Shown piece after piece: positions 5,604 to 8,306 of a stretch of DNA of 8,306 nucleotides. Within the stretch, counting starts at the first letter, position 1, and every line of letters begins with the position of its first letter. The translations under genes were made by a program, and so were the position numbers. The notes under the pieces are model-generated. The model searched no databases and was not told the DNA's origin. It was given only the letters and a program-made list of their open reading frames with translations. The DNA lies in assembly GCA_017464045.1 (NCBI GenBank), contig JAFUEG010000200.1:1-8306 (forward strand), read 5' to 3'. Source of the DNA: Lachnospiraceae bacterium. GTDB taxonomy: Bacteria; Bacillota_A; Clostridia; Lachnospirales; Lachnospiraceae.

Positions 5604-7871
5604 TTATATGTTATAGTTTGCTATCATAACCGGTTTTTTGTTGTAGGTAAAAATCGTGACAAGCGGCGATGCACTTCCATAATACGCATCATGTTCCGCC
5701 ACTATAGCTTCAAGTTTCAAATAATCCGGTTCAACCGGCATATACTCGTATCTGTATGAAGAAAGCAGGTCAACGAGTCTCTTTGTAAGTCTTGAATCAA
5801 CCTTGTTCCAAGTGTTGATATCCGGCGGATATAAACCGACTGTTATATCAATCGTATCCTCATTATCCTTAAATGTATCGAGTCGGTTTTTGATGCTTTC
5901 TATAATGTCCTTTACCTCTGAAAGTTCATTTAAACCAATCAGATAATAAAGCTTTTTCTTTATTTTACCGACATTCTTTATTTCAGCCTCATTATCCTTA
6001 TCATAAACCGTTACCTTAATCTTAGCCTCCCAGATATCCCCGGTTTCCTCACCGGCAAACTCCTTGAGCTTCTTAACGTACTGTGATTTGATATTCTCCG
6101 ACTGAACCAAAACCTCATCCGCGTAAATTACCCCCGGTGCAGTCACATAATGCTTTAAATTACAAAGATCCGTATAATCATTTTCACCGAATTCATCCGT
6201 CTTAAACGGAGGTATGTATATAAGCCTGTCTGTGTAATTCTTTAGTTCCTTTGCATAATACTGTGGAGGGATTGTAAGACATGGATTTTCACCATCATAA
6301 GGACTCTGAATATATATCCTGTCCGGATGATGAAGTCCGAGATTAAAGTCTGTCCACAGGCTAATCTTTACATTTTCCGGATAGTCCTCAAGATGAGTAT
6401 TGGCAATGAGCTCATCATCGGTCGCAACAATCTGTCCGAAATAGTCCTTAAACAAAACCGGAAGCGGCACCACATAAACATCCGCTTTATCCTCTTTTAC
6501 CAATTCGTCATAAAGTCTCTCAAAACCCTGCCACTCCTTCGGACCTATAGTTAAAATTAGAATCTCTTCGCGATTGATAACCCGCGCAGTCACATCCTCT
6601 GAAATCAAATTAAAATATGTCTCAACCTCTTTTATCTTTTCAAAGGCTTGCACGCCATCATCTGCTTCTGACTGATTTGTCAGCAAATTATACACCTCAA
6701 AAAGCGCATCACAATACCTTTGAATTACACCGGTCACAAGCCTTGCACTTTCACTGTCCTCACCCTTGACATTTTCTATAAGGGTGCCTAAGTCGACCGA
6801 TAGCTGCTGACACTCGGGCAAAATTTCAAGAATATATGCATATAAATCATTATATCTATCACCTGATACCTGCTCATTATCACTATCCACTTTACTCAAT
6901 CCGCTAATTTCAGTTCCTGCTTCCACTATCTGCCCGGTCATAACCTCAAGCTGCTTTATGCATTCTTCCGCCATGCCCTTGAGCGAATCACCCTTATTAA
7001 TTCCTGCATCCGGTCTAACCAGCATATCCTTCGTAAATGTAAACTCCGGCAGTTTAAAATCCGCAACCGCCTGAAGGTTTTCACGCTGCTTTTCAAAGTA
7101 GGGATAATCATGTCCACCCCAGACCTTGCGGCATACAAGATAATTGCCGTAATGATTGCAAAGTGCATCGTTATAGTATGCCGGAATCGGAATAGTGGTT
7201 TTTTCAAACGGAACCCTTATGGAATTATCATAATATTTTCTTGGATGACCATCGCTTCCTTTGAGTACCCACGGAAAAATCTGACCTACCCTTTCGGCTC
7301 CATCCTTCGGTGCACGCGCCATCTGTTTTTCCGCAAGCTTATAAAGCTCAATCATCATGTGCCTGCTGTCAAGCCTTCTGTCAATTCTGATACTATATTT
7401 TTTCTCAAAAAATCCAAGTTCTCTATCTATCGTTTCCTGACGAATTGAGCCTGCCAGGATGCCATCCGCAATCGCAACAATTTTCTTAACCTCGTTGCAG
7501 CGTTCACGCTCTTTTTCCTCATCATTATAAAGGTAATCAAGGATAAATATGTCGACAGATGCCATATATGGGAAATTGTGATATTTCTTAAGATGCTCCT
7601 CGTCAAAGCAAATCTGATTATTGCTTACGACTCTCGCCAGAAAAAGCTGATGCCCCTCTTTCCTCTCATAGTCATGTATAACAAACTCCTTTGGAAACTC
7701 TATATCTGCAACAGCGCGAAACTTATTATAATCCTCGCGTTTCATGCAGATATCCAAATCATCATCCCAAGGCACAAAGCCACCATGTCTTACAGCCCCG
7801 AGGAAACTTCCCCAGTCTGCAAAATAATTTATATCATGCTTTCTGCAGATACGGTCGATTTCATCAAGCAC
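5604..7871 (-). CDS. LicD-family phosphotransferase fused to a CDP-glycerol-transferase-like domain (5' end interrupted)
   Basis: The open frame encodes 755 residues from a GTG at 7871. The homology, however, begins upstream at an ATG at 7964, beyond an in-frame TGA (7922-7920). The LicD domain (about 1-270) shows ADWGSFLGAVRHGGF and PWDDDLDICMKREDY at 34-48, whose aspartates are expected to bind metal. LicD proteins move phosphocholine or other phospho-alcohols from CDP donors onto surface glycans; the relatives FKTN and FKRP move ribitol phosphate. A helical, acidic linker spans about 290-430. The C-terminal part (about 435-755) resembles GT-B-like CDP-glycerol glycerophosphotransferase proteins of clostridia, with PDRIYIQSPYD, YTDRLIYIPPF, APGVIYADEVLVQSE and DAYYGSASPL near the end. 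An RPHP motif seen in relatives is replaced by GLYPPD. The GTG has no well-spaced ribosome binding site. Acceptor and donor are unknown. Confidence 0.85.
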   Translation of the reverse strand: MLDEIDRICRKHDINYFADWGSFLGAVRHGGFVPWDDDLDICMKREDYNKFRAVADIEFPKEFVIHDYERKEGHQLFLARVVSNNQICFDEEHLKKYHNFPYMASVDIFILDYLYNDEEKERERCNEVKKIVAIADGILAGSIRQETIDRELGFFEKKYSIRIDRRLDSRHMMIELYKLAEKQMARAPKDGAERVGQIFPWVLKGSDGHPRKYYDNSIRVPFEKTTIPIPAYYNDALCNHYGNYLVCRKVWGGHDYPYFEKQRENLQAVADFKLPEFTFTKDMLVRPDAGINKGDSLKGMAEECIKQLEVMTGQIVEAGTEISGLSKVDSDNEQVSGDRYNDLYAYILEILPECQQLSVDLGTLIENVKGEDSESARLVTGVIQRYCDALFEVYNLLTNQSEADDGVQAFEKIKEVETYFNLISEDVTARVINREEILILTIGPKEWQGFERLYDELVKEDKADVYVVPLPVLFKDYFGQIVATDDELIANTHLEDYPENVKISLWTDFNLGLHHPDRIYIQSPYDGENPCLTIPPQYYAKELKNYTDRLIYIPPFKTDEFGENDYTDLCNLKHYVTAPGVIYADEVLVQSENIKSQYVKKLKEFAGEETGDIWEAKIKVTVYDKDNEAEIKNVGKIKKKLYYLIGLNELSEVKDIIESIKNRLDTFKDNEDTIDITVGLYPPDINTWNKVDSRLTKRLVDLLSSYRYEYMPVEPDYLKLEAIVAEHDAYYGSASPLVTIFTYNKKPVMIANYNI

Positions 7872-7882
7872 AACAAGACTGG

Positions 7883-7906
7883 CAGCCCATCCCTGCTTGA
7901 TGGCTG
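7883..7906 (-). other. Stem-loop 13 bases after the in-frame TGA of licD
   Basis: On the minus strand CAGCCATC (7906-7899) can pair with GATGGGCTG (7891-7883), leaving one bulged G, around the loop AAGCAGG. This is a compact 8-bp stem. It lies within sequence that also encodes conserved LicD residues (IKQGWAAS), so it may be chance. It is recorded because of its position just after a premature stop. Confidence 0.35.
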
Positions 7907-7919
7907 TCGGAATATAAAA

Positions 7920-7964
7920 TCAATTTCTAACTTCTTCTCTAAAAAAATCAACCGAAAAATCCAT
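7920..7964 (-). pseudogene. 5' piece of licD cut off by an in-frame TGA
   Basis: From the ATG at 7964-7962 the frame reads MDFSVDFFREEVRN and then stops at TGA (7922-7920). The next codons, FYIPTAIKQGWAAS, continue in the same frame into the LicD domain. LicD relatives of clostridia commonly show EVRxGFYIP here, so the TGA stands where glycine (GGA) is expected: a single G-to-T change, not a frameshift. AAAGGAAGG lies 6 bases before the ATG, and the gene starts 27 bases after the IspD-like stop, so this was surely the original start. Either the gene is disrupted, the base is a sequencing or assembly error, or translation restarts downstream. Confidence 0.7.
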
Positions 7965-7970
7965 AATCCG

Positions 7971-7979
7971 CCTTCCTTT
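7971..7979 (-). promoter_or_regulatory. Ribosome binding site of the original licD start
   Basis: AAAGGAAGG on the minus strand ends 6 bases before the ATG at 7964-7962. The well-placed site supports that ATG, rather than the GTG at 7871, as the original translation start. Confidence 0.7.
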
Positions 7980-7980
7980 A

Positions 7981-7996
7981 TGTAAAGAACTTTACA
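7981..7996. repeat. Perfect 7-bp inverted repeat at the IspD-like stop codon
   Basis: TGTAAAG and CTTTACA are exact reverse complements separated by two bases. The palindrome spans the stop codon of the IspD-like gene, just upstream of the licD ribosome binding site. It could be an operator-like site or an mRNA hairpin between the two cistrons, or chance. I cannot match it confidently to a known regulator. Confidence 0.35.
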
Positions 7997-8306
7997 TATT
8001 ATCCTCAATCATCATTTTAAACTTTTCCAAATCTGCCTTGGTAGTTATCTTAAAATTATCTTCATCTCCGGGTATCATAACGATATCCATTCCTGCCATA
8101 ATCGCAGGCTCTGTCGAGCCGTTGATACTCATAATCTTACCTGAAAGAAGCTTTGTATTTGCCTCATAATACTTTCCAAGGTGAAAAAGTTCAGGTGCCT
8201 GGCCTGCATATATCTTAGACCTGTCCAATAATGATGAAATACTCTTTCCATCCTCACTCATGTAAACCGTGTCTTTCATAGGAAGAACCGGAAGAACGCC
8301 GTCATA
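7992..8306 (-). CDS. IspD/TarI-like cytidylyltransferase, C-terminal fragment (start outside window)
   Basis: The visible 104 residues begin inside the protein (YDGVLPVLPMKDTVYMSEDG) and run to the stop. The pattern VLPMKDTVY, then DRSKIYAGQAPELFHLGKY, then NGSTEPAIMAGMDIVMIPGD and FKITTKADLEKFK, matches the C-terminal half of IspD-type enzymes. These join CTP to methylerythritol phosphate (IspD) or ribitol phosphate (TarI, human CRPPA) and release pyrophosphate. KITT-x-x-DL is the family's C-terminal signature. With licD 27 bases downstream, a role in making a CDP-linked donor for surface decoration is more likely than isoprenoid synthesis, but the substrate cannot be read from this fragment. 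The nucleotide-binding N-terminal half lies beyond base 8306. Confidence 0.85.
   Translation of the reverse strand, partial: YDGVLPVLPMKDTVYMSEDGKSISSLLDRSKIYAGQAPELFHLGKYYEANTKLLSGKIMSINGSTEPAIMAGMDIVMIPGDEDNFKITTKADLEKFKMMIEDNM

Noticed and set aside
5189..5629. Plus-strand open frame of 146 codons opposite ppaC and the ppaC-licD gap
   Set aside because: It is mostly antisense to conserved CBS-domain coding sequence and has no recognisable domain.
7920..7922. TGA read as glycine or another amino acid (alternative genetic code)
   Set aside because: Tryptophan is encoded by TGG elsewhere, sua5 ends at TGA exactly where the family ends, and no other gene in the window has an internal TGA.
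7920..7922. Selenocysteine codon in licD
   Set aside because: Relatives carry glycine here, the position is not catalytic, and the nearby stem-loop overlaps conserved coding sequence; kept only as a low-interest check.
7578..7985. Plus-strand open frame of 135 codons opposite the start of licD
   Set aside because: It is antisense to the most conserved LicD motifs, so its openness is a by-product of the real gene.

Overview
The window reads as chromosomal DNA of a Gram-positive clostridium, most likely a Lachnospiraceae-type member of the Clostridia. The reasons are moderate GC content, AGGAGG-type ribosome binding sites ahead of most genes, a CBS/DRTGG-regulated family II pyrophosphatase, an LicD/IspD-type envelope pair, and a sua5-rpiB-atp order recalling the ywlC-ywlF-atp region of Bacillus subtilis. 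Species cannot be fixed from the sequence alone. Every supported gene lies on the minus strand, so transcription runs from high to low coordinates. Plus-strand open frames look like shadows.

In transcription order, the right part (8306 to about 5604) holds the 3' end of an IspD/TarI-like cytidylyltransferase and a long LicD-family gene. The LicD gene joins a phosphotransferase domain to a C-terminal domain resembling CDP-glycerol glycerophosphotransferase-like proteins. Together they look like a pair that makes and uses a CDP-activated polyol or similar group for surface polysaccharide decoration. The licD reading frame carries an in-frame TGA at codon 15, counted from its well-placed ATG and Shine-Dalgarno. 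The protein homology continues on both sides of that TGA.

The middle (5509 to 2106) holds housekeeping genes: a manganese-dependent inorganic pyrophosphatase with a nucleotide-sensing CBS-DRTGG-CBS insert, threonylcarbamoyl-AMP synthase (Sua5, tRNA t6A synthesis) and ribose-5-phosphate isomerase B. A long imperfect hairpin ending in a T-run lies between sua5 and rpiB. A strong hairpin terminator follows rpiB.

The left part (2016 to 1) is the start of the F-type ATP synthase operon. It has a near-consensus sigma-A promoter with a 17-base spacer, then atpZ, a subunit I gene, atpB (a), atpE (c) and the first 16 codons of atpF (b), where the window ends. The c subunit carries the full set of side chains associated with sodium binding, so this ATP synthase is predicted to be sodium-coupled.

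The observations most worth a second look are the interrupted licD gene and its domain fusion, the bacterial IspD-LicD pairing that parallels mammalian CRPPA with FKTN/FKRP, the sodium signature in AtpE, and the hairpin repeat between sua5 and rpiB. I did not find a wholly new system, CRISPR array, tRNA, rRNA or mobile element.
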